Assembly (NCBI RefSeq): GCF_001625445.1
Contig: NZ_LWHG01000011.1
Span: 124,001-188,000, forward strand
Length of the DNA: 64,000 bases
Source of the DNA: Haladaptatus sp. R4
GTDB lineage: Archaea > Halobacteriota > Halobacteria > Halobacteriales > Haladaptataceae
Direction of reading: 5' to 3'
This document shows, piece by piece, positions 44,413-52,650 of this stretch (within the stretch, counting starts at the first letter, position 1; every line of letters starts with the position of its first letter). The notes under the pieces were generated by a model, which saw only the letters and a program-made list of their open reading frames with translations, was not told where the DNA came from and did not search any database. Both the position numbers and the translations under genes were made by a program.

Positions 44413-45702
44413 CTACTCCGCCTCTGCACGGTGTCCGGTGGCCGATTTCACCGGCGTTTCCCAGCCGATGACGACGAGCGACCCGACGATGAGGAAGCCG
44501 CCAGCCACCGCCAGCGCCGTGAGCGGGGACGCCACGTCCGAGAGCACGCCGCTTCCGAGTTGGAAGGGAATCACCGCCAGCGAACTCACCATCGCCAGCG
44601 ACGAGAGGACCGTAGCCCGACCCAATGTCTCGATACGGTCGTTCACGTACTGGGACGCGAGCGACCGCGTCGTCTCCGCGATACCCCGAGCGAACAGGAA
44701 CGCCGGAATCGCCAACACCGGCATCATACGGAGCGCAACGAGCGCGATGCCGACCACGAACGGAATCGTGAGGAACCACGTTCGTAGACCGATCCGCTCC
44801 CGAATCGCACCGGTGTAGTAGCTCAATCCCGCCGAGAGCAGGCTGATGGCCGCGTAGAACCAGCCCAAAATAGGCTCGACGTTCCCGGGGACGACACCGA
44901 CCTGTGGCAGGACGGTTTTCAGGACGGGTTGGACGTACATGAACACGAGATATGACACCGCCGAGAAGAGGACGAAGTAGTAGACGACGAACGCCCGCAG
45001 TCGCTCCTCGGAGAGCGTTTCGCGGATGACACCGGCAGCCTCCCGGACGCCGAGTTCGTCCGACTCGCTCTCCTCGTAGCTCGCGGGTTCGTCCATCCCG
45101 AGGAGGACGGGAACTCCGACTCCCGTCACGCCCGCCGCGACGAAAAACGGATACGCGAGGTCGATTTGGGCGAGATAGCCCCCCAACACCGACCCGACGA
45201 CGCCGACCAGCAGCGCGGCCGACTGCCCGCGCCCCCGGACGTGTGCGAACTGGTCCTCGGACAGGTCGTCGGTCAGGGTATCGTACAGCCACGCGTCGCT
45301 GGTGCCCGACCGGAACGTGTAGCCGAACGACCAGCAGGCGTACAGGGCCGCGAGATGGACGAAGTTTTCGGCGAAGCCGATGCCGACGAGCGTCAGCGTG
45401 ATGATTCCGGTTCCGATGAGCAGGCTGTTCCGGCGGCCGACCCGGTCACCGACGTAGCCAGTCGGAATTTCGGAAACGAGCGTCGTGACGTTGTAAATCC
45501 CTTCGAGAACGGCTATCGCGGTAAAATCGAGGCCGAGCGAGAGGAAGTAGAGGTACATGATGGGTCGATAGAACTCCACCGCTTTCGTGGACTTGTAGAC
45601 GTAGTAGAGTCCGATATTCCATCCGACGGTGCGACGCGCCCGACCCATATCGATTCGCTCGTCCGCGAGCACCCTGTTCGTTCCGCGCAACCGATTGCAC
45701 AT
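44413..45702 (-). CDS. Major facilitator superfamily transporter
   Basis: A 429-residue, 12-helix transporter. Start ATG 45702 lies 28 bases from a TATA-like box; an internal ATG at 45648 (MGRARRTV) is an alternative. VSEIPTGYVGDRVGRRNSLL is the classic MFS loop 2-3 motif (G-x3-D-R-x-G-R-R). A central cytoplasmic acidic loop (MDEPASYEESESDELGVRE) separates the halves. Substrate unknown; family resemblance is to drug/H+ and sugar-efflux type members. It lies about 50 bases upstream of glmM on the same strand and may share its transcript. Confidence 0.9.
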   Translation of the reverse strand: MCNRLRGTNRVLADERIDMGRARRTVGWNIGLYYVYKSTKAVEFYRPIMYLYFLSLGLDFTAIAVLEGIYNVTTLVSEIPTGYVGDRVGRRNSLLIGTGIITLTLVGIGFAENFVHLAALYACWSFGYTFRSGTSDAWLYDTLTDDLSEDQFAHVRGRGQSAALLVGVVGSVLGGYLAQIDLAYPFFVAAGVTGVGVPVLLGMDEPASYEESESDELGVREAAGVIRETLSEERLRAFVVYYFVLFSAVSYLVFMYVQPVLKTVLPQVGVVPGNVEPILGWFYAAISLLSAGLSYYTGAIRERIGLRTWFLTIPFVVGIALVALRMMPVLAIPAFLFARGIAETTRSLASQYVNDRIETLGRATVLSSLAMVSSLAVIPFQLGSGVLSDVASPLTALAVAGGFLIVGSLVVIGWETPVKSATGHRAEAE

Positions 45703-45726
45703 AGATGGTTGACATCTTTCGTCGGG

Positions 45727-45733
45727 ATTTTAT
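45727..45733. promoter_or_regulatory. Shared bidirectional TATA-like box between MFS and DUF7351-like genes
   Basis: ATTTTAT (ATAAAAT on the other strand) is centred at 45730: 27 bases from the ATG at 45757 on the plus strand and 28 from the ATG at 45702 on the minus strand. Both distances match leaderless haloarchaeal promoters. With only 54 bases between start codons, no second AT-rich box exists. Confidence 0.55.
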
Positions 45734-45756
45734 CGCCGCTGGTGCAACGCCCGTCC

Positions 45757-46629
45757 ATGGACGACGAGCGACCCGACCCCGCCGACGCGCTCGCCGCAAT
45801 CGGCAACGAACGCCGCGTCTCGATGCTGTACGAGCTTCAACAGGCGTTCCGCGACGGCGAGTCCGCGCTCCCCTACGCCGACCTCAAGCGACGGGTCGGC
45901 ATCCGCGACAGCGGCAACTTCAACTATCACCTTCAGCGCCTCGTCGGGCAGTTCGTCCGCAAAACCTCGGACGGCTACGCGTTGACCTACGCGGGTCGAA
46001 AGGTCGTGAGCGCACTGACGGCGGGCGTGTTCACCGAGCAGGCCAACGGAGCCACCTTCGACGCGCCGGGAACGTGCTACGAGTGCGGCGAGGCATCGCT
46101 TTCGGCCCGTTACGAGCAGGAACGGGTTCGTATCGTCTGTGAAAACTGCGAGGAGGAAATCCTCCACAACCCCTTCCCGCCCGCGCCGACGACACGCCGT
46201 GACGACCTCCTCGACGCGTTCGAGGCGTGGACCCGCCGTTGGAACGCCCTCGCCGCCACCGGAACGTGCCCCGAATGCGGGTCGAAAATGGCCGGACTGC
46301 TCACCGACGACCGGCACGAACTGAGCACCGGAAACGTCCCCTACCGCCTCCGCGTCACTTGCACGGAGTGCTGGGCGATGGCGAACCTCCCCGTTGGTTG
46401 TCTCGTCCGCGACCACCCCCGCGTCGTCGGATTCCACGCCGAACGCGACGCCTCGCTCGACGCACATCCCCTCTGGAACCTCGACTGGGCGCTTCACGGG
46501 GACTTCCTGACCGTCCTCGACGACAACCCGCCGCGCGTTCGACTCCGAATTCCCGCCGACGACGACGAACTCCGACTGACGTTCGATGCCGAGGGCTCGG
46601 TCGTTTCGACCAGCGTCGTCGAACGGTGA
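45757..46629 (+). CDS. Winged-helix zinc-ribbon transcriptional regulator (DUF7351-like)
   Basis: A 290-residue protein. Residues 1-85 are an ArsR-like winged helix: DALAAIGNERRVSMLYELQQ, SGNFNYHLQRLVGQFVRK. Residues about 105-135 hold a zinc ribbon (CYECGEASL...CENCEEE), and about 170-205 another (CPECGSKM...CTECWAMA). The C-terminal 80 residues form a β-rich domain. I recall this as DUF7351-type haloarchaeal regulators. Ligand and targets unknown. Its promoter is shared with the divergent transporter, so it may regulate that gene. Confidence 0.82.
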   Translation: MDDERPDPADALAAIGNERRVSMLYELQQAFRDGESALPYADLKRRVGIRDSGNFNYHLQRLVGQFVRKTSDGYALTYAGRKVVSALTAGVFTEQANGATFDAPGTCYECGEASLSARYEQERVRIVCENCEEEILHNPFPPAPTTRRDDLLDAFEAWTRRWNALAATGTCPECGSKMAGLLTDDRHELSTGNVPYRLRVTCTECWAMANLPVGCLVRDHPRVVGFHAERDASLDAHPLWNLDWALHGDFLTVLDDNPPRVRLRIPADDDELRLTFDAEGSVVSTSVVER

Positions 46630-46647
46630 ACCGAGGTCTTCGGATCC

Positions 46648-47916
46648 TTATCGCTCCGGGTGAATCGACGCGTCGAACCCACCCCTGACGAGCGGCTTGG
46701 CGATGTGGCGGCGCGCTTCCGGCGGCACCTCGTACCACCCGAGTTCGAGGTCGCGCTCGATTTTCCGCTCGACTTTGCCGTCCGCATCCGTACCGCATCG
46801 GCGACAGCGGTAGCCCTGTCCCGCACCTGCGCTCTTCATCGAGCGGCCACAGTCGGGGCAGTTCGGCGTCACGAGTTCGGTCGTGTCGAGGCTCCGGACG
46901 GCGAACTTCTCCAGCTTGAGGGTTCCGTCGGTGACCTCGCCGCAGGCCGCAATTCGGTCGCCGGGGCGGAGGTTCCGAACGTGATTTCGAAATCGCTTCG
47001 TGGGTTCGAAGGCGGCACACAACTGTTCGGTCGTGCCGTCCTCGATGGTGAAAAAGACGTGGCCGCCACGTCGGGTTTCCGGCTTCGAAGCGACCGTTCC
47101 GGCCACGCGGTAGGCGCGGTCGTCCTCGATTTCCTGGAGTTCGGCGTCCTGCAAGTGGGCGTCGGTCCCCTGATTCGTCACGAACAGCGCCGTTTTGACG
47201 ACGGGTTCGCCCTCGATTCGCTCGGCGACTCGCCGGACGTCGTCCGGGTCGTCGCCGCGAATACCGTGGAGGATGGGACAGGGTGTGTGCGGAACACAGA
47301 CCGCTTCGCCGGTGCCGCGGTCCACGGTGTCCCACACGTCTGGATACCCCGAATCGGCGGCCGCGAAGGTCGAATCGAAGTCCACCTCGCGGGGCGTTCC
47401 CCACCGTTCGTCCTCGCGGTAGGAGATGTGTTCGTAGGTCCATTCGGAGAACGCGGCGTGCGCGCCGATGGCCGCCAGCGCGCCGATCTTTCCGCGGCCG
47501 TTCTTCCACCCGACGTGTCGGTAGCCCGCCGCGTCGATCCGTCGCTCGGCGTCCTCCCGCGATAGTAACTCCCGAATCGCCTTCCGCGAGAATTCCGCGA
47601 CGTCGTCCGGAATCCCGTCGGGAGCGTGCGGCGCGACGACGAGACCGGGATTCGTCCGCGGGTCGTCGGTCTCGGCGGCCGAATCGAGCGCCGAACGCGC
47701 GAGCGCGAAGGCGCGCTCGGGATCGAAATCCGTGTGTATCGCCAACGCGGCGTTCCCCCGTGTTTTGTGTTTCACGGCGGGATTGAGTCGGACGAGGAGC
47801 AATCGCTCGATGGTTCCCCCGGCGTCTCGAATTCGTTCTGCGAGTTGCGCCGCGAGGTAGGTCGTACACATCCCGCGTTCGCGGGAGTCGGTGTCGTCGA
47901 GACCGATGACGGTCAC
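46648..47916 (-). CDS. tiaS: tRNA(Ile2) 2-agmatinylcytidine synthetase
   Basis: A 422-residue archaeal enzyme that attaches agmatine to cytidine 34 of tRNA-Ile2 so that AUA is read as isoleucine. [20 protein letters not shown] is the diagnostic N terminus (TCKD domain). [30 protein letters not shown] and PRTNP match the ferredoxin-like and catalytic parts; the OB-fold ([20 protein letters not shown]) and C-terminal zinc ribbon ([12 protein letters not shown]...CRRCGT) bind the tRNA acceptor. Length is normal. It is essential in known archaea. Confidence 0.95.
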   Translation of the reverse strand: MTVIGLDDTDSRERGMCTTYLAAQLAERIRDAGGTIERLLLVRLNPAVKHKTRGNAALAIHTDFDPERAFALARSALDSAAETDDPRTNPGLVVAPHAPDGIPDDVAEFSRKAIRELLSREDAERRIDAAGYRHVGWKNGRGKIGALAAIGAHAAFSEWTYEHISYREDERWGTPREVDFDSTFAAADSGYPDVWDTVDRGTGEAVCVPHTPCPILHGIRGDDPDDVRRVAERIEGEPVVKTALFVTNQGTDAHLQDAELQEIEDDRAYRVAGTVASKPETRRGGHVFFTIEDGTTEQLCAAFEPTKRFRNHVRNLRPGDRIAACGEVTDGTLKLEKFAVRSLDTTELVTPNCPDCGRSMKSAGAGQGYRCRRCGTDADGKVERKIERDLELGWYEVPPEARRHIAKPLVRGGFDASIHPER

Positions 47917-48030
47917 GTCCGGTGGTTACGGCGTGGCGAATTAACAGTTTTCGAAGAAACTATGCTATATAAATATACTGTCGGCAATTTACGTAATCGC
48001 AAGACTGCGGAGGGGTGGGTCGCCAAAGGG

Positions 48031-48040
48031 CTTTTATATG
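48031..48040 (+). promoter_or_regulatory. TATA box of the HTH regulator gene
   Basis: CTTTTATATG is centred 25 bases before ATG 48061, giving a leaderless transcript. A second AT-rich stretch TATATAAATATA occurs about 65 bases further upstream (47967-47978) and could be an additional or divergent promoter element for tiaS. Confidence 0.65.
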
Positions 48041-48060
48041 AGACTCACTTACCTCTCACC

Positions 48061-49008
48061 ATGTCCCGGTCTGCACTGGTCGGAAACGTGACTGCGATGT
48101 TAGAGGATGCGGGCTTCGTAGTTAGCGACCGGTGTGCTATCCGACCAAAGAGCTTCGACGTGGCAGCGCGACGAGGACCAGACCTCCTGTTGCTGAAGAT
48201 TCTCGGCAACATCGACGCGTTCGACGCCCAAACCGGCATCGAGATGCGCCGCCTCGGCACGTATCTCGACGCGACGCCGCTGGTACTCGGGCTTCGGACG
48301 CGAAATCAGGACCTCGAACCCGGCGTCGTCTACTTCCGTCACGGCGTTCCGGTGTTCAGCCCGGACACGGCAGTCGATCTGTTCGTGGAGGGCGTCCCGC
48401 CGCTCGTCTACGCCGCACCCGGCGGCCTGTACGTCAACATCGACGGCGACATCCTCCGCGACGAGCGCCAGGACCGCGGCTGGAGCCTCGGTCAACTGGC
48501 CTCCGAACTCGGCGTCTCGCGTCGCACCGTCTCCAAGTACGAAGGCGGCATGAACGCCAGCGTGGAAGTCGCCGTCGAACTGGAAGCGTTGTTCGACCGC
48601 GAACTGACGAGCCCGGTCGAGGTGTTCGACGGTGCCGACGAGGTGACGGCAGAGGACGAACCGGACCAACCGGAAGCCGAATCCGACGACCAAGACATGT
48701 TCTCCACGCTCACCCGCGTCGGGTTCACGGTTCACCCCACGAGCAGAGCGCCGTTCCGGACGGTCAGCGAGGACGACCGCGAGGACCGCGTTCTGACGAG
48801 TCACTCGGCGTTCACCCGCACGGCCGAAAAACGCGCTCGGATCATGAGTTCCATCAGCCAGGTCGCACGGACCCATTCGGTCTACTTCGTGGACAAGACG
48901 CGACGGGAAACCGTGGATGGCACCGCACTGGTCGAACGCGAGGAAGTCGAGGACCTCGACGACGCCGACGAACTTCAGAAGCTGATCCGCGAACGCGCGG
49001 AAGCCTGA
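48061..49008 (+). CDS. Archaeal HTH transcriptional regulator (XRE-type, nuclease-like N terminus)
   Basis: A 315-residue protein of an archaeal family usually named putative HTH-type transcriptional regulatory protein. Residues 1-120 ([39 protein letters not shown]) resemble an inactive PD-(D/E)xK-like fold. Residues about 135-185 are a Cro/XRE helix-turn-helix: [20 protein letters not shown], then [13 protein letters not shown]-rich linker follows, then a C-terminal domain ([20 protein letters not shown]). It probably binds promoters; targets unknown. The long upstream frame was rejected because the TATA spacing fits this ATG. Confidence 0.85.
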   Translation: MSRSALVGNVTAMLEDAGFVVSDRCAIRPKSFDVAARRGPDLLLLKILGNIDAFDAQTGIEMRRLGTYLDATPLVLGLRTRNQDLEPGVVYFRHGVPVFSPDTAVDLFVEGVPPLVYAAPGGLYVNIDGDILRDERQDRGWSLGQLASELGVSRRTVSKYEGGMNASVEVAVELEALFDRELTSPVEVFDGADEVTAEDEPDQPEAESDDQDMFSTLTRVGFTVHPTSRAPFRTVSEDDREDRVLTSHSAFTRTAEKRARIMSSISQVARTHSVYFVDKTRRETVDGTALVEREEVEDLDDADELQKLIRERAEA

Positions 49009-49013
49009 TCGAT

Positions 49014-49718
49014 TCAGTCCTTCATCGCGGCGAGGAGCAACCGGACGTTCGTGCCAAACTGCTCCACGAATGCGCGAGGGAACCGTTTTCGTGCATGATC
49101 GAGCGCATCGTCGAACGCGGCGCTCGCCTCCTCGAACACGCCGCTACCGTGTCCGAAGAGGATACGCTCCGGTTCGAGTTCGCCGAGTGCGTCCCGCGGC
49201 GGAAACAGCCGATGGGAGAGCACGACGCCGATTCGCTCCTCGCCCACGGTGTAGCCCGGACCGGATGCGAGCAGGTCCGGAACGATAAGCGTCCTATCCT
49301 CCTCTCGGTAGGCCACCGCTTCCTGCCACAGCGAGAGCGGTTCGAACCGTCGGACGCGAAATCCTGAGTCGCCGAACGTCGTCTCGAATCGCTCGATGGG
49401 AGCATCGACCCGCTCCCCGACGCGACCCATCCAGCGCGGAACGTGAACTGATACGTCGTGCCGGGCCGCGATGATACCGGCGTCCCTGGCGTGATGACTA
49501 CACAACACCGCAACGCCGACGACGTTTCCGAGGTCATCCAACAGCGCGTCGAGTTTCGGCGCGTCCAGCGGGTCGATGAGCCAGACGCCGTCGTCTGCCG
49601 TAACCGCGTGGCTCGTGCGCATCCCTTCCTCGGTCGGATGCGCCAGCCAACTGAAGCCACCATCCCAGCGGTCGATCACCCGAAAATCGGTCGCCGACGA
49701 CCGTTCGTACACCGGCAT
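49014..49718 (-). CDS. Metallo-β-lactamase-fold-like protein with degenerate metal site
   Basis: A 234-residue protein from ATG 49718 (MPVYERSSATDF). Secondary-structure pattern and phrases such as VWLIDPLDAPKLDALLDDLG, VLCSHHARDAGIIA and RILFGHGSGVFEEA follow the MBL fold, but the H-x-H-x-D-H motif has become SHHARDAG. Metal binding and hydrolysis are therefore doubtful. I recall similar haloarchaeal proteins without function. Its stop is five bases from the convergent regulator's stop. Confidence 0.72.
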   Translation of the reverse strand: MPVYERSSATDFRVIDRWDGGFSWLAHPTEEGMRTSHAVTADDGVWLIDPLDAPKLDALLDDLGNVVGVAVLCSHHARDAGIIAARHDVSVHVPRWMGRVGERVDAPIERFETTFGDSGFRVRRFEPLSLWQEAVAYREEDRTLIVPDLLASGPGYTVGEERIGVVLSHRLFPPRDALGELEPERILFGHGSGVFEEASAAFDDALDHARKRFPRAFVEQFGTNVRLLLAAMKD

Positions 49719-49904
49719 GGCCCGGTATTTCCGCCCCAATCGTATCAATTAATTTGTCTGTACTCATCTCTGTACTGACGTCCTCCGACAAGCAACTCGC
49801 GGAAAAAAGCACGATACGCGACTGCGGTCGTCGTGGACCGACGTTCCGTCGTGATCGTGTGGTTTGTCGGTGCGGGAGTCCCCGCTCTCGTCACTGACGC
49901 GCTT

Positions 49905-50153
49905 TTACGCGCCGTAGGTCTCTTCGAGATACTCGTTGATGTCGTCGCTCTCCGGCATCCCTTCGACGCCGTGTTCCTTGTCCACCAGTACCGGAACGCC
50001 GGTCTGGCCGCTGATTTCTTCGACTTCTGTCCGCGCCGAATGACTCCGTGGGACGGAATGTGATTCGTACTCCAGACCGAGTTCGTCGAGTTTTGACGTG
50101 ACTTTCGCACAGAACGGGCATCCCTTGAGTTCGTACAGTTCGAGGTTCGGCAT
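49905..50153 (-). CDS. Glutaredoxin-like thioredoxin-fold protein (GST N-terminal type)
   Basis: An 82-residue protein: MPNLELYELKGCPFCAKVTS with the C12-P-F-C15 redox motif, GVPVLVDKEHG with the cis-proline, and PESDDINEYLEETYG at the C terminus. It covers the whole glutaredoxin fold. Haloarchaea use γ-glutamylcysteine, so that thiol is the likely partner (inference). The gene lies alone, with an AT-rich region at both ends. Confidence 0.92.
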   Translation of the reverse strand: MPNLELYELKGCPFCAKVTSKLDELGLEYESHSVPRSHSARTEVEEISGQTGVPVLVDKEHGVEGMPESDDINEYLEETYGA

Positions 50154-50230
50154 ACGAACGCGTAGGGAGGTGGGAAATAAGAGTGTGGTGTTCAGGAGAA
50201 AATCCGCTGGTTTTGAAGGCGAACCCTGGA

Positions 50231-51693
50231 TCAGACGTTCCCTTTCAGGAGGTCGCTCGTCCGGACGAAGAAGTAAACGACGAACGCGGCGGCGAGCACC
50301 CAGTGTCCGGGCCGGATGTCATCGCGCTTGCCCGCGGCGAGTTTGACGATGGGGTAGGAGACGATGCCCGCGGCGATGCCGTAGGCGATGGAGTAGGTGA
50401 ACGGCATGACCAGGATGGTCATTCCGGCGGGGACGGTGTTGGTGATGTCGTCCCACGCGATGTCCACGACGTTGCCGAGCATCACGACGCCGATGACGAC
50501 CAGTGCGATGTGCGAGGCGTACTGGGGCACTGCGGTGGCCAACGGGACGAAGGCGAGCGAGAGGAGGAACAGGACCCCGATGACGAGCGCCGTCATTCCG
50601 GTGCGGCCACCCTCCTCGACACCTGCGGCGGATTCGATGTACGTCGTCACCGTCGAGGTTCCCAGCATGCCTCCGACCGTTGTACCGATGGCGTCGGCCA
50701 TCAGCGGCTTGTCAACGTCTGGGAGGTTGCCCTCCTCGTCGAGGAAGCCACCGACCTTACGACGCCGACGAGCGTTCCGGCGGTGTCGAAGAAGTCCACG
50801 AAGAAGAACGTGAAGACGATGAGTCCGAAGGAGAACAATCCGCTGACGGAGGCCAAATCGTGAGCGCCGAGACCGCTCACGAACGCTCCGGCGACGGGCG
50901 TGATGTCGTAGGTTGCACCCGTCATCGTCGGGGTGAGGGTACCCGGCGCGACGAGGCCGAACCACTCGGAGGCGTAGCCGATGAGCGTCGTCAGGCCGAT
51001 GCCGATGATGATCGAACCCGGAATTCCGCGTGCGTAGAGCGCGAAGGTGATGAAAAGACCGACGACCGAAACGACCGCGACCGGGTCGGTCGCGACGGGG
51101 CCGAGCGTGACCAACGTAGAGGAGTCGGCGGCCACGACGTGCATCGCTTCGAGACCGATGATCGCGAGGAACAACCCGATACCAGTCCCGACGGCGAATT
51201 TGACGGGGTCGGGGAACAGACGAATGATATATTTTCGTGCACCGATAGCGGTGAGCAGAATGAAGAGGATTCCTTCGACGACGACGGCGGCGAGCGCCGT
51301 CTGCCACGAAATTCCGAGCGTGCCGACGACGGTGAACGCGAAGAACGCGTTCAGGCCGAGGCCGGGTGCCTGGGCGAACGGTCGGTTCGCGTAGAAGGCC
51401 ATCGTCAACGTCGCAACCGCGGCGGCGATGATGGTGACGACGGCGAGCATCGCCATCGTCTGGTCGTAGGAATATCCCGCTATATTGATTCCGTCCTGAA
51501 TCGGTACATCTGGGCTGTCCGCGAGAAGGGACGGATTCACGATGACGATGTAACTCATCGTCAGGAACGTCGTTATTCCCGCCGTGACCTCCGTTCCGAG
51601 GTCGGTGCCGTGCTCCTCGAAGCCGAAATAGTCAGCCAGCAAGCCGGTTATCCCGGATCCCTGCTGATTACTGTTGATGTCCTTTAGCCCCAT
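50231..51693 (-). CDS. Purine-type permease of the NCS2/AzgA family, frameshifted
   Basis: The first part (51693 to about 50760) encodes ITTFLTMSYIVIVNPSLLAD, NRPFAQAPGLGLNAFFAFTV and GLIVFTFFFVDFFDTAGTLV, all typical of hypoxanthine/guanine permeases. Near 50758-50763 the frame breaks; one extra base (GTCGGTAAGG instead of GTCGTAAGG) restores KVGGFLDEEGNLPDVDKPLM and ESAAGVEEGGRTGMTALVIG up to 50231. Joined, the protein has about 12-14 membrane helices and normal length (~487). A palindrome-like site lies 64-81 bases upstream. It probably imports purine bases; the PRTase-type regulator gfcR is immediately upstream. Confidence 0.88.
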
Positions 51694-51756
51694 GATTCAC
51701 AGATGAGCATAAACGCGAATACCTACTTAACAGTTCTCATAGTATCTGGGCATCTA

Positions 51757-51774
51757 TACGCAATTATGCATATG
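51757..51774. promoter_or_regulatory. Imperfect palindrome upstream of the purine permease
   Basis: ATACGCA-ATTA-TGCATAT has 6 of 7 matching arm bases around a four-base spacer. It lies 64-81 bases before the permease ATG in otherwise AT-rich intergenic DNA, just after the gfcR gene. A regulator such as the adjacent GfcR-like protein could bind here (inference). Confidence 0.4.
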
Positions 51775-51846
51775 TCTGGTTCCAATTCGGATTTGAGAGG
51801 GAAAAATTAACACAACGGTGATTATTGGTGCTCGTTACCGACGAAC

Positions 51847-52565
51847 TCACTCGAACGACGCGAGTGCCCCAACCGGCGCGTCCGTGCGCTTCTCTGCCCG
51901 TTCGATGCCCTCCGTCCGGCGGCGATGAGCGCGAAGACGCCGCCGACGTCGGCGTCGGCCTCCTCGGCGATGTCCAAGAGCAGTTCCTGCGTCTCGCCGG
52001 AGCGAATGAGGTCGTCCACGACGAGGACGGTTTCTCCGGGGGCGATGGCCGAGGAGGGGAGATAGTACGTGAGTTCGATACCGGAGGCGAGTCGCTGGCG
52101 CGCCTCGATGAACTCCTCGACGGCGGTCTCCTTCGACTTCTTCGCGTAGGCACAGCGGGCACCGAAGTAACTCGCCATCGCGGCGGCGAGGGTGATGCCG
52201 TCCGTCGCGGCCGTGAGCACCACGTCGGGCAGGTCGAAATCGAACGTCTCGACGGCGACGGGTGCCACGAGGTCGAGGAACGACTGGTCGAAGACGACCC
52301 CGGAGTTGTCCACGTAGCCTTCGGGGTCGAGTCGGGTTCGTGCCTGTAATTCCTCGGCGAGTTGTTCACGCCCGACGCCTTCCACGACCGCTTCCGCACG
52401 GTCGGGACTGGGAAGGACGTGGCCGTTCACGTACCGATTCAGATCACCCGCCGGAAGTTCCGTGACTTCCGCGAGTTCGTCGTAGGTTCGGGTCTCCTTG
52501 AGCATTCGGAGGACTGAGACGGCCTGTAGTTGGAGATTGGCCTTCTCTGCTCGGTTCATACCCAT
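51847..52565 (-). CDS. gfcR: GfcR-like PRTase-domain transcriptional regulator, frameshifted near its end
   Basis: About 240 residues. The N-terminal HTH (LKETRTYDELAEVTELPAGD, LNRYVNGHVLPS) is followed by an orotate-phosphoribosyltransferase-like domain with the PRPP loop VLVVDDLIRSGETQ. GfcR of Haloferax controls glycolytic genes; whether this is the orthologue is inference. Near 51907-51914 the frame breaks in a GGG run; one added G gives RRGIERAEKRTDAPVGALAS and a stop at 51847, against an unlikely basic tail otherwise (to 51822). ATG 52559 (MNRAEK) is an alternative start. The box at 52615-52630 lies about 50 bases upstream. Confidence 0.85.
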
Positions 52566-52614
52566 CTAGTCATCATCGTGCAACCTTGAACACTTCGATG
52601 ATAGTTTGCCGCCG

Positions 52615-52630
52615 TTTAGGCACACCTATG
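52615..52630. promoter_or_regulatory. Third TTTAGG-N4-CCTA-type box
   Basis: TTTAGGCACACCTATG shares the TAGG-N4-CCTA dyad with the boxes at 6407 and 16144 (12 of 16 bases like the latter). It lies between the thrS stop and the gfcR start, 50-65 bases upstream of gfcR. It is the weakest of the three. Confidence 0.4.
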
Positions 52631-52650
52631 TTGGTTCGGCTGCTATCGGG

